The position numbers were made by a program, and so were the translations under genes. The notes beneath the pieces are model-generated. The model was given only the letters and a program-made list of their open reading frames with translations. It searched no databases and was not told the origin of the DNA. Below are positions 7,787-17,095 of a stretch of 64,000 nucleotides of DNA, piece after piece (positions within the stretch are counted from its first letter, which is position 1; every line of letters begins with the position of its first letter). Origin of the DNA: JAOUEA01 sp963762075 (GTDB taxonomy: Bacteria > Actinomycetota > UBA4738 > HRBIN12); contig CAVXJC010000008.1 in NCBI GenBank assembly GCA_963762075.1, forward strand, positions 286,087 through 350,086, in the 5' to 3' direction.

Positions 7787-8959
7787 TCACCCGACCCCTT
7801 CGGGCGGCGGCAACTCCTCCGCCTCGACCGGGGGTGCGGGCACCGAATCCGGAGCTGATCGCGTGACCGTGCGAGTCGCCCCGATCTCGGCACCGAGCAC
7901 GAGCGGCGTCACGTTTCCGGCTGCATCGACGGCGCTGAGGTCGAGCAGCTCGTCACATCCGCCCTCGCCCACCAACAGGGTCGAGCGATCGAGCCACCCG
8001 ATGACCGTGCTCGGTTGGGCGCTGTCGGGCAGCGCGGGCCTCGCCACCTTGGGGCTCAGCACGATCATCGCCCTGCGATCGGCGCATCCGCTTCCCTCGT
8101 CGATCGCCATGAGCTTGCCCGAAGGCGCCAGGCGCAGGTTCGACGCTTCCTGCCCGCTCTCGCCTCGCCAGCCGTCGGTGAATCCTGTTCGATCCGCGAG
8201 ATCCATCGTGTGGATCTGCGGATACTTCCCGCCCGCATGCTGCGCGGTCCAGACGAGGTGCTGGCCGTCGGGCGTGAACGCGATCGAGGTGAACCTCGTG
8301 CCCCCTTGCGAGAACACGAGCCGCACTGGGTCGGTCCCTTCGTTGGTCGACAACCAGATCGACTGCTCCCCCTGACGGTCGATCACGAACGCGAGCGCGA
8401 GACCGCTCGGGTGGTACGCGACCTGGAGGTATCGCCCGCCGGGCAGTGCCGGGAGCGCTTCGATATGTCCGTCGTCCATGAATCGCTTCTGGGGCGTGCG
8501 TTCGCCGCGTGCCGCGAACACGACGGCGAGGCCGATCGGATGCCCCCAGTCGAACGCGGTCGGCTGGGCGCCGATGCCCGCGAACGTGGGCGCCTCACCG
8601 GTCACCCCTCGGACGGCGAGGTCGCCCAACAACACCCGGTCGCCCTGCGGCCCCCACGCGAACGAGCCGGGGTCATCCACTCTGAACACGCAGGTGAGTT
8701 GCCCCTCAGCCGGATCGAGCGCCCACGCGCGTCCATCGGCGACGAAGGCGATGGTCTGGGCCGGTTTCGGAGCTCGGCCGACGCAACCGTTCGGAAGCTC
8801 GGCCCCCGATGCGAGCGTCGTCGAGGGGGGAGCCGGCGATGACGAAGCAGGCGGCTCCGGTGCCGGAGCGTCGTCGATCACCGGTTCCTCGCCAGCCGTG
8901 CATGCCGCAAGGACGACGAGGAGCGCCGAGACGAGCGTCGTCCCTCGATGAGCGCGCAT
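7787..8959 (-). CDS. Lipoprotein with TolB-like beta-propeller
   Basis: 390 residues from ATG 8959. A lipoprotein signal ends in LVVLAACTAG, with lipidated Cys at about 19. A Pro/Ser-rich linker precedes repeated blades with PD40-type sequences such as SIAFTPDGQHLVWTA and RVLLGDLAVRG. The fold is a WD40/TolB-type propeller on the outer face of the membrane, usually for protein or ligand binding. The gene is convergent with the 55-aa protein and divergent from the serine protease at 9076. No enzyme motif is visible. Confidence 0.75.
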   Translation of the reverse strand: MRAHRGTTLVSALLVVLAACTAGEEPVIDDAPAPEPPASSSPAPPSTTLASGAELPNGCVGRAPKPAQTIAFVADGRAWALDPAEGQLTCVFRVDDPGSFAWGPQGDRVLLGDLAVRGVTGEAPTFAGIGAQPTAFDWGHPIGLAVVFAARGERTPQKRFMDDGHIEALPALPGGRYLQVAYHPSGLALAFVIDRQGEQSIWLSTNEGTDPVRLVFSQGGTRFTSIAFTPDGQHLVWTAQHAGGKYPQIHTMDLADRTGFTDGWRGESGQEASNLRLAPSGKLMAIDEGSGCADRRAMIVLSPKVARPALPDSAQPSTVIGWLDRSTLLVGEGGCDELLDLSAVDAAGNVTPLVLGAEIGATRTVTRSAPDSVPAPPVEAEELPPPEGVG

Positions 8960-9075
8960 CCGCGCGAGATTACACCTGCCTGCGTGAGGTTTCCCGCACC
9001 GAGGCATCGAGGTAGTGTGCTGCCGGACGTCGGAGCGACCCCCGCACGCCGACGCTGGTTCGAAGGGAGGGACCC

Positions 9076-9960
9076 GTGATCCGAAGAGCACTTCCGCTCG
9101 GCGTGTTCGCGGTCATGGCAGTAACCTTGCTGGGCGGGCCGGCCGGTTCGATCACCGGCAACTACGTCAAAGACTTCCAGCATCCGTTCGTGGGGCTCGT
9201 CGTCTTCTACGACGAACAGGGCGAGTTCAGCCATCGCTGCTCGGGTTCGCTGCTCACGCCGATCGTGTTCCTCACCGCCGGACACTGCACCGAGGGTGTC
9301 GACTCCGCCCGCGTGTATTTCCAGCAGGATGCCGGCGCCAACTTCGACCCGACGACCGAGCTCGACCCGGTGTCCGGCTACCCGGAGACGTGCGCACGGG
9401 GCACCCATGACGTCTGCACCACCTCGAACGAGCTCTTCAACTACGGATTCAACGACTTCGCCGGGTTCCCGAACACGAAGGACGTCGGGCTCGTGATCCT
9501 CGACGAGCCGATCGCGTTGTCCGAGTACGGCGTGCTCGCATCGCCGGGGTCGCTCGATCGCCTCGCCGACCGCCTCGCCAAGAAGGACGTGACGTTCACG
9601 GTGAGCGGCTACGGTCTGAGCAGGACGAACCCCGCGTTCACGCTGTCGTTCCGATCACGGCTGATGGCGAAGACCAGGCTCGTGAACCTGCACAATGCCC
9701 TCACGAGCGGCTTCAACCTGCAGACCACGGCCAACCCGGGCGGTGGCAAGGGCGGCACCTGCTTCGGCGATTCGGGTGGCCCCGTCTTCCACGGAGGGTT
9801 CGGCTCGAACATCATCGTCGGCGTCACGTCGTTCGGGCTCAGCCCGACCTGCCGCGGTGTCGACTTCGCCTACCGGACGGATCGTCGGGCCGTGCTCAAC
9901 TGGATCCTCGACCACGTGCCAACGAGCGAACGAGGTGACATCGAGGTGGTGCGACTCTGA
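9076..9960 (+). CDS. Exported chymotrypsin-fold serine protease (S1 family)
   Basis: 294 residues. A signal peptide (about 1-25) is followed by a complete S1 protease: His70 in LTAGHC, Asp136 in TKDVGLVIL and Ser233 in GDSGGPV. The residue six before the catalytic Ser is Gly, not Asp, so trypsin-like Arg/Lys specificity is not expected. Extra Cys pairs (CARGTHDVC) suggest disulfides. The start is GTG 9076 behind GAAGGGAGGG. Secreted, probably digestive or processing. A small membrane protein frame follows directly. Confidence 0.92.
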   Translation: MIRRALPLGVFAVMAVTLLGGPAGSITGNYVKDFQHPFVGLVVFYDEQGEFSHRCSGSLLTPIVFLTAGHCTEGVDSARVYFQQDAGANFDPTTELDPVSGYPETCARGTHDVCTTSNELFNYGFNDFAGFPNTKDVGLVILDEPIALSEYGVLASPGSLDRLADRLAKKDVTFTVSGYGLSRTNPAFTLSFRSRLMAKTRLVNLHNALTSGFNLQTTANPGGGKGGTCFGDSGGPVFHGGFGSNIIVGVTSFGLSPTCRGVDFAYRTDRRAVLNWILDHVPTSERGDIEVVRL

Positions 9961-10022
9961 CGGACTCGTTCGACGATCGCGAGGAAGAGGAGGCCGAGCC
10001 GGTCAAGGGAGCGCTCACGGCC

Positions 10023-10217
10023 TTGCTCGTCGCGAGGCTCGCGCCCTGGCTCATCCGCATCGGGTCCTATCTCGCGTTCGCCGGCGTGGCGGGTGGCTAC
10101 GGCTGGTGGGTCTGGCGGCGCGCGAAGAAGCTCGAGGCGGCCGGCGTGATCCCGCCTGCGGCGCCCGCTCCTCCACCGCCGGGCCCGCTCCCTCCGGCGA
10201 GTCCCCCTCGGTGGTGA
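10023..10217 (+). CDS. Small membrane protein with Pro-rich tail
   Basis: The frame encodes one transmembrane helix (LIRIGSYLAFAGVAGGYGWWVW), a basic cluster RRAKK, and a Pro/Ala-rich tail. TTG 10023 gives 64 aa. The same frame extends up to CTG 9957, whose last two bases begin the protease TGA, giving an 85-aa form with an acidic N-terminus (DSFDDREEEEAEP). That stop-start overlap is typical of coupled genes, so the longer form is possible despite the rare start codon. Function unknown; likely co-expressed with the protease. Confidence 0.55.
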   Translation: MLVARLAPWLIRIGSYLAFAGVAGGYGWWVWRRAKKLEAAGVIPPAAPAPPPPGPLPPASPPRW

Positions 10218-10263
10218 CGCGAAGATCCCAGAGCGCCGCCGCACATCCGTGACGAGCGTCGGA

Positions 10264-10725
10264 TCAGGCCCCGGCGTGCACGGCGACGGCTGCGCTGCGC
10301 CCCCACCACATCGCCTGTGAAAGCGAACGCAACAGGATCTCGGCAGAGGCCAGGTTCGTCGCGAGGGGCACGCCGTGGATGTCGCACACCTTCAGCAGCG
10401 CCTGGATGTCGGGCTCGTGGGGGTGCGAAGTCAGCGGATCGCGGAGGAAGACCACCGCGTCGACCTCGCCGGCCACGATGCGCGCGCCGATCTCGAGGTC
10501 GCCGCCTTCGGGACCGCTGTGGACCCGATCGACGTCGAGGCCGAGCTCGTCGGCGATCTGCCCTCCCGTGTGCCCGGTCGCCACGAGTCGCAGGTTCGAC
10601 AGCGTGGAGCGGTATCGACCGGCCAGTCGGAGCAGATCGTCCTTCTTCTCGTCGTGGGCAACCATCGCGAGCACGGCCCGCTCAGATCGCTCGTTTCCTT
10701 GGTAGATGCCCATCGAGGAAGTCAT
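10264..10725 (-). CDS. mgsA: Methylglyoxal synthase
   Basis: 153 residues. It converts dihydroxyacetone phosphate to methylglyoxal and phosphate, a bypass that relieves sugar-phosphate stress. Diagnostic residues are present: His24 in VAHDEKKDD, the phosphate loop ATGHTGG, Asp76 in SGPEGGD, Asp96 in FLRDPL, and His103/Asp106 in HPHEPD. Length matches the family. It stands alone between a protease operon and a divergent cupin gene. Confidence 0.96.
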   Translation of the reverse strand: MTSSMGIYQGNERSERAVLAMVAHDEKKDDLLRLAGRYRSTLSNLRLVATGHTGGQIADELGLDVDRVHSGPEGGDLEIGARIVAGEVDAVVFLRDPLTSHPHEPDIQALLKVCDIHGVPLATNLASAEILLRSLSQAMWWGRSAAVAVHAGA

Positions 10726-10934
10726 TCGTCGAGGCTACGAGATGAACACGGCGATCACGGCCACACGAGGTAACGGTCGTGTGAAGTCTGGGCTCATCAA
10801 CGACGACGCGATGTGGCTCGTCTGATCCGTTGCCGCCAGGCGACGGGGGAGGCAACGTGATCGTGCAGGATCCGAGTGTCCATGCCCCCCGCGACACCTA
10901 GTATCGAGTGGACCCAGCGAACGGGAGGCAGCGG

Positions 10935-11333
10935 ATGCTTGGATGGCTCGACGACATCACCGAGCGCACCCTCGGCAACTCGAACTTCCGCACCGTCGCC
11001 TACACCGGTGAGCACACGCAGTTGACGCTGATGCGGCTCGGCCCGAAAGAGGAGATCGGATGGGAGCGCCACGGCCACCTCGACCAGTTCCTGCGGTTGG
11101 AACAGGGCCGAGCCAGGGTGGAGTTCGGCCGAACCGAGGATACGGTCGATGCATCGCACGAGGTCGAAGACGACTGGGCGTTCATCGTGCCGGCCGGCAT
11201 CTGGCACAACGTGATCAACATCGGTGAGGACGATGTGAAGCTCTACTCGCTCTATTCGCCGCCAGAGCACCCCGACGGCACCGTGCATCGAACGAAGGCC
11301 GACGCCGAGGCCGCCGAGCACGACAACGACTGA
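10935..11333 (+). CDS. Cupin-domain protein
   Basis: 132 residues from ATG 10935, preceded by GGGAGGCAGCGG; an in-frame GTG at 10908 is less well placed. It is a single cupin barrel with the metal motif region ERHGHLDQFLRLEQGRARV and a second motif VPAGIWHNVINIG. His, Glu and His residues fit a mononuclear metal site. The C-terminal tail is acidic and charged. Members range from mannose-6-phosphate isomerase-like proteins to simple ligand binders, so the substrate is not assigned. Confidence 0.85.
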   Translation: MLGWLDDITERTLGNSNFRTVAYTGEHTQLTLMRLGPKEEIGWERHGHLDQFLRLEQGRARVEFGRTEDTVDASHEVEDDWAFIVPAGIWHNVINIGEDDVKLYSLYSPPEHPDGTVHRTKADAEAAEHDND

Positions 11334-11365
11334 GGCCGGGGAGTTCGGCCGTCGAAGGAGGGACC

Positions 11366-12256
11366 ATGAGCCGGAACAGGTTGATCGCCTCGATCGTCGT
11401 GACCGCCGCGGTGCTCGCGCCCGGCGCGATGGCGAACGCGGCATTCCCAGGTGGCAACGGCGACATCGCCTTCGGCCGTTCGTCGCAGGGCCAGGTCGAC
11501 ATCTGGGTCGTCTACGCAGGCGAGACCGGTACGAACCGGCTCACCGACACGCCGAACAGGATCGAGTCGATGCCCGACTGGAACGCGACCGGCACGCGCA
11601 TCGCCTACGTACGCTGTCGAGGCGACAAGGGGGGCAATTGCGACATCTTCACGATGGACGCCGACGGCTCGAACCTGTCGCGTCTCACCTCGACCCCCGG
11701 TGTGCAGGAGACCTGGCCGGCCTGGTCGGACGATGGCGCCCAGATCGCGTACACGTCGAACGCCCAGGACTCCTTCCAGGACATCTGGGTCATGGACGCA
11801 GACGGATCGAACCAGACTCGCCTCACGACGAGCGCTGCGTTCGATGCCTTCCCCGAGTGGTCCCCCGATGGCTCGTCGATCGCGTTCACGAGCGACCGTG
11901 CCGCCGTCGACGATATCTGGGTGATCGACGCCGGCGGATCGAACCCTGTGAGGCTCACGAGCGGGCCACGCGCTGACGAGCGTCCCGACTGGGCACCGGA
12001 CGGAACACGGATCGTCTTCTCGAGGAACGGGGAGATCTGGCTGATGGACGGCGACGGCACGAACGAGACGCGGTTGACCGACACGAAGCAGGACGAGTTC
12101 GCCCCGGCATTCTCGCCGAACGGACGGAGGATCGCCTTCAACCGGCTCGGCAACGACGACCGCATCGGCGTGTGGGTGATGCGCGACGACGGCTCGGTCC
12201 GGGTTCAGAAGACGTTCGGCCGGATCGACTTCTTCCCCGACTGGCAACCGATCTAG
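11366..12256 (+). CDS. Exported TolB-like PD40 beta-propeller
   Basis: 296 residues with a signal peptide (about 1-26) followed by five to six PD40 blades, for example DIWVMDADGSNQTRLT, FPEWSPDGSSIAFTSD, DIWVIDAGGSNPVRLT and RPDWAPDGTRIVF. This is the C-terminal propeller of TolB without the TolB N-terminal domain. Likely an extracytoplasmic binding protein. ATG 11366 follows GAAGGAGGGACC. It converges on the amidohydrolase gene, with 27 bp between the stops. Confidence 0.85.
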   Translation: MSRNRLIASIVVTAAVLAPGAMANAAFPGGNGDIAFGRSSQGQVDIWVVYAGETGTNRLTDTPNRIESMPDWNATGTRIAYVRCRGDKGGNCDIFTMDADGSNLSRLTSTPGVQETWPAWSDDGAQIAYTSNAQDSFQDIWVMDADGSNQTRLTTSAAFDAFPEWSPDGSSIAFTSDRAAVDDIWVIDAGGSNPVRLTSGPRADERPDWAPDGTRIVFSRNGEIWLMDGDGTNETRLTDTKQDEFAPAFSPNGRRIAFNRLGNDDRIGVWVMRDDGSVRVQKTFGRIDFFPDWQPI

Positions 12257-12283
12257 CGGCGACGAGGCTCCACCGGTCGGCGA

Positions 12284-13456
12284 TCAGATGCCGTGGAGCT
12301 TCCGCACGTTGTCGGCGAGCACCCCCCTGCCGATCGACTCCGCATCGGTCACCGACAGGAAGTCGCGATCGACGAATGTGCCGAGCACGCGCTCGAGCGC
12401 CTCTCGCACCAGCCTGGCCGACACGGGGAACATCTCCGGCTCCGAGGACTCGTCGCACCCGTGCAGCACCTTCACTGCCGGCACCGCGCCGAGGAGCATC
12501 TCGAGCGACCAATCGATCTGACCCCACGCCCAGGGCACGAGCTCAGAGAGATCGAAATAGAGGTTCGGGAGCACCGTGCCGAGGTAGGTGGCCTCGGCCA
12601 CCCACGGCCACCCCGTGTGGATCATCACGATCGGGATGTCCTGGTGCGCCACGAAGAACGCGAACGCGTCCTGCGGCCTCGCATGTGTGAGGTTCACGTC
12701 CGGGTCACCAGCGCCCACATGCACGTGGAAGACGCGATCGTGCCGCTTCGCGAGCGCGAACGCGCGCTGCAGCAGGAAGTCGCGCACGGGCTTGGCGTGC
12801 GCTCGCGTCTCACGCCACTCGTCGGCCCGCCAGCGATCGTAGGCGGATGCGGCGTCGGCAGGCGTCGGGTCGGTCACGTCGAGTCCGGTGCGGTAGGCGA
12901 TGATCGTCTTGTAGGCGATCAGCCGCGGGTCGGCGGCCGCCGTATCCACCGCATCTTCGAACCGCTGCACAGTGGCATCGAACGAGCCCTCTTCACGCGC
13001 GTCGACGATCCACGGCTCGACCCGGCCGACTCGGTGAACAGGCACGCCGCCGAGGGCGGCCTCGAACTCAGCGCGAGCGATCGTCGGCTGCGGGTAGCCC
13101 TCATCGGCCACGACGGCCACGATGTTCTCGGACTCCAGCAATCCCCGCACGTAGCCCGGTGGATCGGCCCGCAGGGCCGCGTCGCGCGCTGCGACGACGG
13201 CGTCCTTGGTCGGCTCGCAACCGAGATGCCGAGCGATCCAACGCCGCAGCGCCAGTCCGAACATGGTGGATTCGGTCAGCTCTTCGACGAACGCCGCCGC
13301 TTCGTGGTGCGCATGGCCCGAGGACAACAACGCGGTGCCGAGGAACATGCATCGCGTCTCGAACGACCCTGGTTCTCGGCCGAGCAGATCCTCGGTTCTG
13401 AACGGGTGACAATGGGCGTCGACCACCTCGGCGCCGCTGAGGTCAACTCGTGCCAT
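12284..13456 (-). CDS. Metal-dependent amidohydrolase (FluG N-terminal-like)
   Basis: 390 residues from ATG 13456 (AGGAAG upstream; an in-frame start at 13501 would overlap the previous gene). Amidohydrolase-2 fold with HxH metal ligands in VVDAHCHPF, a His strand FHVHVGAGD, a second IHTGWPW and a final Asp in LHGCDESSEPEMF. Adjacent amidohydrolase and glutamine-synthetase-like genes mirror the fused eukaryotic FluG/nodulin protein, so this enzyme may cleave or process the glutamylated product of its neighbour. Substrate unknown. Last gene of the regulator-GS-amidohydrolase operon. Confidence 0.85.
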   Translation of the reverse strand: MARVDLSGAEVVDAHCHPFRTEDLLGREPGSFETRCMFLGTALLSSGHAHHEAAAFVEELTESTMFGLALRRWIARHLGCEPTKDAVVAARDAALRADPPGYVRGLLESENIVAVVADEGYPQPTIARAEFEAALGGVPVHRVGRVEPWIVDAREEGSFDATVQRFEDAVDTAAADPRLIAYKTIIAYRTGLDVTDPTPADAASAYDRWRADEWRETRAHAKPVRDFLLQRAFALAKRHDRVFHVHVGAGDPDVNLTHARPQDAFAFFVAHQDIPIVMIHTGWPWVAEATYLGTVLPNLYFDLSELVPWAWGQIDWSLEMLLGAVPAVKVLHGCDESSEPEMFPVSARLVREALERVLGTFVDRDFLSVTDAESIGRGVLADNVRKLHGI

Positions 13457-13488
13457 GTCGCGCTCGCTTCCTGAGGCCCGAGGGCCCC

Positions 13489-14868
13489 TCAGTACCGCCA
13501 TCGCAGACGGCGAATCAACTCGTCGTCATCGAGCCCCGCGTACTGCCGAGCCTCGCCGCGCCTCGTTTCGAGGAACGTCTCGAACAGGAAGTCGCCCATG
13601 GCGGCGCGGAGGACCGACGATGACGCCAGCCCCTCGACGGCCTGGGGCAGGGTCCCGGGGAGTTGGCGAACGCCACGCGCAGACTTCACGTCGTCGGGCA
13701 ACCCATCGGGATCTTCCTCGGTCGAGGGGGGCAATCGATCGCGGGCGTCCAGCCCATGCAGGGCTGCCGCGAGCAGGACGCCGATCGTCAGATACGGGTT
13801 CGCGGTACCGTCCACCGGCTTGATCTCGACGTTGGCCGCGCTCGCGGACTCGGGTGTGCGGCCGGCGATGAACCGCACGGCCGCTTCTCGGTTGTCGGTG
13901 CCCCAGCATTGCATGGCCCCCGACCAGTGGTGCGGCTGCAGCCGCAGATACCCCATACATGTCGGCACCGTCACCGCGACGATGGCGGGCAACTCACGCA
14001 GCATGCCCGCCACGAACGACTCACCGCGCTCGTCCATGCCGGCGGGACCCTCGCCACCGGCCATCAGGTTCGTCTCGCCGTCCCAGAGACTCAGGTGGGC
14101 GTGCGCGCCATTGCCCGTGTCGGGGCCGACCTGCGGCGCGAACGAGACCACGAGGCCGTGTCGGCGCGCGACGGCGCGAACCGTCTGGCGCACCACCATC
14201 GCGGCGTCGGCCGCCGCAACCGGGTCACGAGGAGCGATCGACATCTCGAACTGACCGTCGGCGTACTCGGGATGGAACTGCTGAAGACCGAGCCCTTGCG
14301 CTTGGGTGGTGGTGATGAGATCGAGCGCGAAATCGTGATTGCCGACGAGCGCGATGTCGCTGTACCCGGGACCGCGATGTGCAGGACGGAACCCACCGTC
14401 GTCGCCTCGCGTGCCCACCGAGAACTCGAACTCGAACACTGCCTTCACGGCGAGGCCCCGCGCTGCGAACGCGTCGGCCATGCGTCTCGTGAACGCCCGT
14501 GGGCACGCCGGGAACGGCTCGCCTTCCTGCGTGAACTGGTCGACCGGCGCCCACGCCCATCCAGGCATCGCAGCGAGCGGCTCGGTCGCACTCGGGTCGG
14601 GCCGCAGGCGGAGATCTCCAGAGGGCCCGTCGACGTATCCGGGGAGCAGGGCGAACTGATCGTTCGACATCGCCACGTTGAACAGTGTCGAGAGCCCGAC
14701 GCCGGAACCTGCAAGCGCCGCGAACCGCTCGATCGGCACGCACTTCGTGCGCACGATCATCGAAGGGTCGACGAACCCGAGGATCACGGCCGAGACGCCG
14801 GCTTCCCCCAGCCACGCCTGAACCCCCACGGCGTCCGCGGGGCGCCCGGACTCATCTCCCCCGCTCAT
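13489..14868 (-). CDS. Glutamine synthetase-like (gamma-glutamyl-amine ligase type)
   Basis: 459 residues with the GS catalytic layout: EFEFSV for the metal site, GNGAHAHLSLW, and a C-terminal FIAGR-x-PESASAANVEIKP block with GTANPYLTIGVLLAA. The usual assimilatory GSI segments, including the adenylylation Tyr loop, are not evident. The genomic setting in a catabolic operon fits the GlnA-like enzymes that glutamylate amines (PuuA, GMAS or IpuC type). ATG 14868 overlaps the regulator stop by ATGA. The amine substrate is unknown. Confidence 0.88.
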   Translation of the reverse strand: MSGGDESGRPADAVGVQAWLGEAGVSAVILGFVDPSMIVRTKCVPIERFAALAGSGVGLSTLFNVAMSNDQFALLPGYVDGPSGDLRLRPDPSATEPLAAMPGWAWAPVDQFTQEGEPFPACPRAFTRRMADAFAARGLAVKAVFEFEFSVGTRGDDGGFRPAHRGPGYSDIALVGNHDFALDLITTTQAQGLGLQQFHPEYADGQFEMSIAPRDPVAAADAAMVVRQTVRAVARRHGLVVSFAPQVGPDTGNGAHAHLSLWDGETNLMAGGEGPAGMDERGESFVAGMLRELPAIVAVTVPTCMGYLRLQPHHWSGAMQCWGTDNREAAVRFIAGRTPESASAANVEIKPVDGTANPYLTIGVLLAAALHGLDARDRLPPSTEEDPDGLPDDVKSARGVRQLPGTLPQAVEGLASSSVLRAAMGDFLFETFLETRRGEARQYAGLDDDELIRRLRWRY

Positions 14869-15806
14869 CCTGTCCGCTCTCCGCGCGCGTCGGGGCTCCC
14901 GACCATGCCGATCATCGATCGGTGCATGCGCTCGTGAACCGACTCGAGCTCGGCAACCCGCGCACGTCCTTCATCGCCGAACGCCGCCACCGCCTTCGCC
15001 GCGATCAACTCGGTCAGCGCGAACGCGCTGAGCAGAGAGTCGAACGGCGATGCGGAATCGGCGTGCGATACCAGCACGTGTCTCGCCGATTCCACCGCCG
15101 GCGAGAGCCATGGGTCGGTGAAGACGACGACCACCGCTCCTCGTTCGGCCGCGATCGCGCCGGCAGCGATCGTGTCCCGCTGATACCGGCGATAGTCGAA
15201 GAGGCAGAGCACGTCCCGTCGCGAGAGCTCCATCGCGTCCAGGGTTCGGCGCTCGGGCGACTCTCCCACCATCTCGCAGCCCGAGCGGAGCATGCGCATG
15301 TGCAGACACAGGTAGCTCGCGACGAGCTGGCTGAACCGCCCGCCGACGAACCAGAGGCGCCGTTTCCGATCACACAGCAGGGCCACGACGTTGGTCAGGT
15401 CGTCTTCGAGCGAATTCGAAGCGAGCGTCGCGTCGAGGGCCCGCGCGAACGCATCCTGGCTGCGACGGAGCACCTCGTCGTCTTGGGGCGCGCCCCTCGT
15501 GCGGTAGAGCGACGGCAGCCCCTCGGTGCGAGCTTGCACCTCGTGGCGAAGCGATCGCTGGAAGTCGGGATAGCCCTCGAACCCGATCTTGCGGACGAAG
15601 CGCAACACCGTGGGTCCGGTGACGCCGGCGCCGTCGGCGAGCTGGGGCAGGCTCTCGAGACCCGCGGTCGGATACGTGGCGAGCAGCGTGCGCGCCACCC
15701 GTCGCTCGGCAGGCGTCATCTCACCGAGCCGCTCGCGGACCTCTTCGCCGATCGTCTCGCTCGTGTGCGTGATCACTCCCCCTCGCAGGTCAGGATTCTT
15801 ACGCAT
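14865..15806 (-). CDS. MurR/RpiR-family transcriptional regulator
   Basis: About 313 residues from ATG 15806. The N-terminal HTH_6 domain (GEMTPAERRVARTLL, then VTGPTVLRFVRKIGFEGYPDFQ) is followed by a SIS domain at about 125-270 (LWFVGGRFSQLVASYL, DVLCLFDYRRYQ). RpiR regulators usually sense phosphorylated sugars, but members next to amine and amino-acid catabolic genes are known. It is divergent from the transporter operon and shares its intergenic region, so it probably controls both directions. A GTG nine codons in is also possible but sits too close to its purine tract. Confidence 0.88.
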   Translation of the reverse strand: MRKNPDLRGGVITHTSETIGEEVRERLGEMTPAERRVARTLLATYPTAGLESLPQLADGAGVTGPTVLRFVRKIGFEGYPDFQRSLRHEVQARTEGLPSLYRTRGAPQDDEVLRRSQDAFARALDATLASNSLEDDLTNVVALLCDRKRRLWFVGGRFSQLVASYLCLHMRMLRSGCEMVGESPERRTLDAMELSRRDVLCLFDYRRYQRDTIAAGAIAAERGAVVVVFTDPWLSPAVESARHVLVSHADSASPFDSLLSAFALTELIAAKAVAAFGDEGRARVAELESVHERMHRSMIGMVGSPDARGERTG

Positions 15807-15836
15807 ACGGCAACTCAGGGGAAGCCGGTAACGAGC

Positions 15837-15865
15837 TTGACAGCCCATCCCGCCCAGCGTACGAA
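15837..15865 (+). promoter_or_regulatory. Sigma-70-type promoter for the branched-chain-type ABC operon
   Basis: TTGACA at 15837-15842 is a perfect -35 box. After 17 bases comes TACGAA at 15860-15865, a fair -10. The binding-protein ATG is 30 bases downstream of the -10. The promoter sits in the short divergent gap with the RpiR-type regulator, a natural site for its control. Confidence 0.65.
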
Positions 15866-15894
15866 TGCCGGATACGGCAGGGGGAGGTAGGAAG

Positions 15895-17091
15895 ATGCTT
15901 CGGAGATCGATCGCGCTCGTGTTCGCGTTGAGCCTCTTGGGCGCCGCATGCAGCACGTCGGACAGTGGTGGCGACAGTGGTGGAGAAGGCGATGCGAGCG
16001 GCGCCTCGGGTGACCCGATCGTGCTCGGCTTCCCCGCCGATCTGACGACCGACTGGGCGTATTACGACTCACCCATGGACGAAGGGGCACAGTTCGCGGT
16101 CGATCAGATCAATGAGGCAGGAGGCGTGCTCGGACGTCCGCTCGAGCTGAAGACCGTCGACATGCGCAACGACGTGGCGGAGGCTGCCAAGGTGACGCAG
16201 CAGCTGATCGACGACGGAGCCGTCTACCTGATGGGAACCGTGGGAGACGGCATCCTGGCCGAGGGTCAGGTCGCCTGCGCCGCTGGCGTGCCGATCTCGA
16301 CCGGGCTCGGCACCGCACCGTCGCTCGTCGGAGACATGGGCGAATGCGCGTACCAGCTCGTGATGAGCGACAACATCCAGGCAGCGGTGCTCGCCGAGTA
16401 CGGGCTCGCCCAGGGATACGGGACCGCCTACGTGCTCGGTTCGAACGAGATCCCCTACACCAAGGACCTGCCGGTGTTCTTCAGCGACGCGTTCGAGCAC
16501 GGCGGTGGCACGGTGGTGGGCACCGACCAGTACAAGCTCGGTGCCGGTGACTACTCGGCGGTCGTGACGAAGATCGCGAACGTCGACCCCGCACCCGACG
16601 TGATCTTCACGCCGATGTACATCCCCGACAGCGTGGTGTTCCTGCGTCAGCTGCGACAAGCGGGCCTCACGATGCCTGTGCTCTCCACCGACGGGAACGG
16701 CGACGCCGCGTTGCTCGATGCAGGGGTCAAGGCGATCGATGGCCTCACCTTCTCCAACTCGGTCTGCACGGCCGAGGGCGACCCCGAGGTGCAGGCGTTC
16801 TACGACGACTACAACGCGGCGAACGGAAGCGACCCGAGCTCATACGTCGCGGTGATCGGCTACGACGAGGTCAACCTGGTGGCCGACGCGATCGAGACCG
16901 CGGGCAGTGCCGAGCCGGCGGCGATCATCGAGCAGCTGGCGCAGACCGACTACACGGGCATCTCCGGCCATGTGGTGATGGACCCCGCGACCCGGCGTGC
17001 GGACAAGCCTGCCGCGCTCGTGCAGATGGATGGCGCCGAGTTCACGTGCCTGGAACAGCCGAACTTCCCCGAGTACGTGCCGGCGATCTAG
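15895..17091 (+). CDS. Branched-chain-amino-acid-type ABC transporter substrate-binding lipoprotein
   Basis: 398 residues from ATG 15895, behind a very strong GGGGGAGGTAGGAAG. A lipoprotein signal ends LLGAACS with lipidated Cys19, followed by a Gly/Ser linker. The mature part is a type I periplasmic-binding fold (Peripla_BP_6): FAVDQINEAGGVLGRPLEL, VYLMGTVGDG, DYSAVVTKIANVDPDVIF-like motifs. Binds a small amino acid, amide or related compound outside the membrane and delivers it to the permeases encoded next. Ligand not predicted. Confidence 0.92.
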   Translation: MLRRSIALVFALSLLGAACSTSDSGGDSGGEGDASGASGDPIVLGFPADLTTDWAYYDSPMDEGAQFAVDQINEAGGVLGRPLELKTVDMRNDVAEAAKVTQQLIDDGAVYLMGTVGDGILAEGQVACAAGVPISTGLGTAPSLVGDMGECAYQLVMSDNIQAAVLAEYGLAQGYGTAYVLGSNEIPYTKDLPVFFSDAFEHGGGTVVGTDQYKLGAGDYSAVVTKIANVDPAPDVIFTPMYIPDSVVFLRQLRQAGLTMPVLSTDGNGDAALLDAGVKAIDGLTFSNSVCTAEGDPEVQAFYDDYNAANGSDPSSYVAVIGYDEVNLVADAIETAGSAEPAAIIEQLAQTDYTGISGHVVMDPATRRADKPAALVQMDGAEFTCLEQPNFPEYVPAI

Positions 17092-17095
17092 GGAC

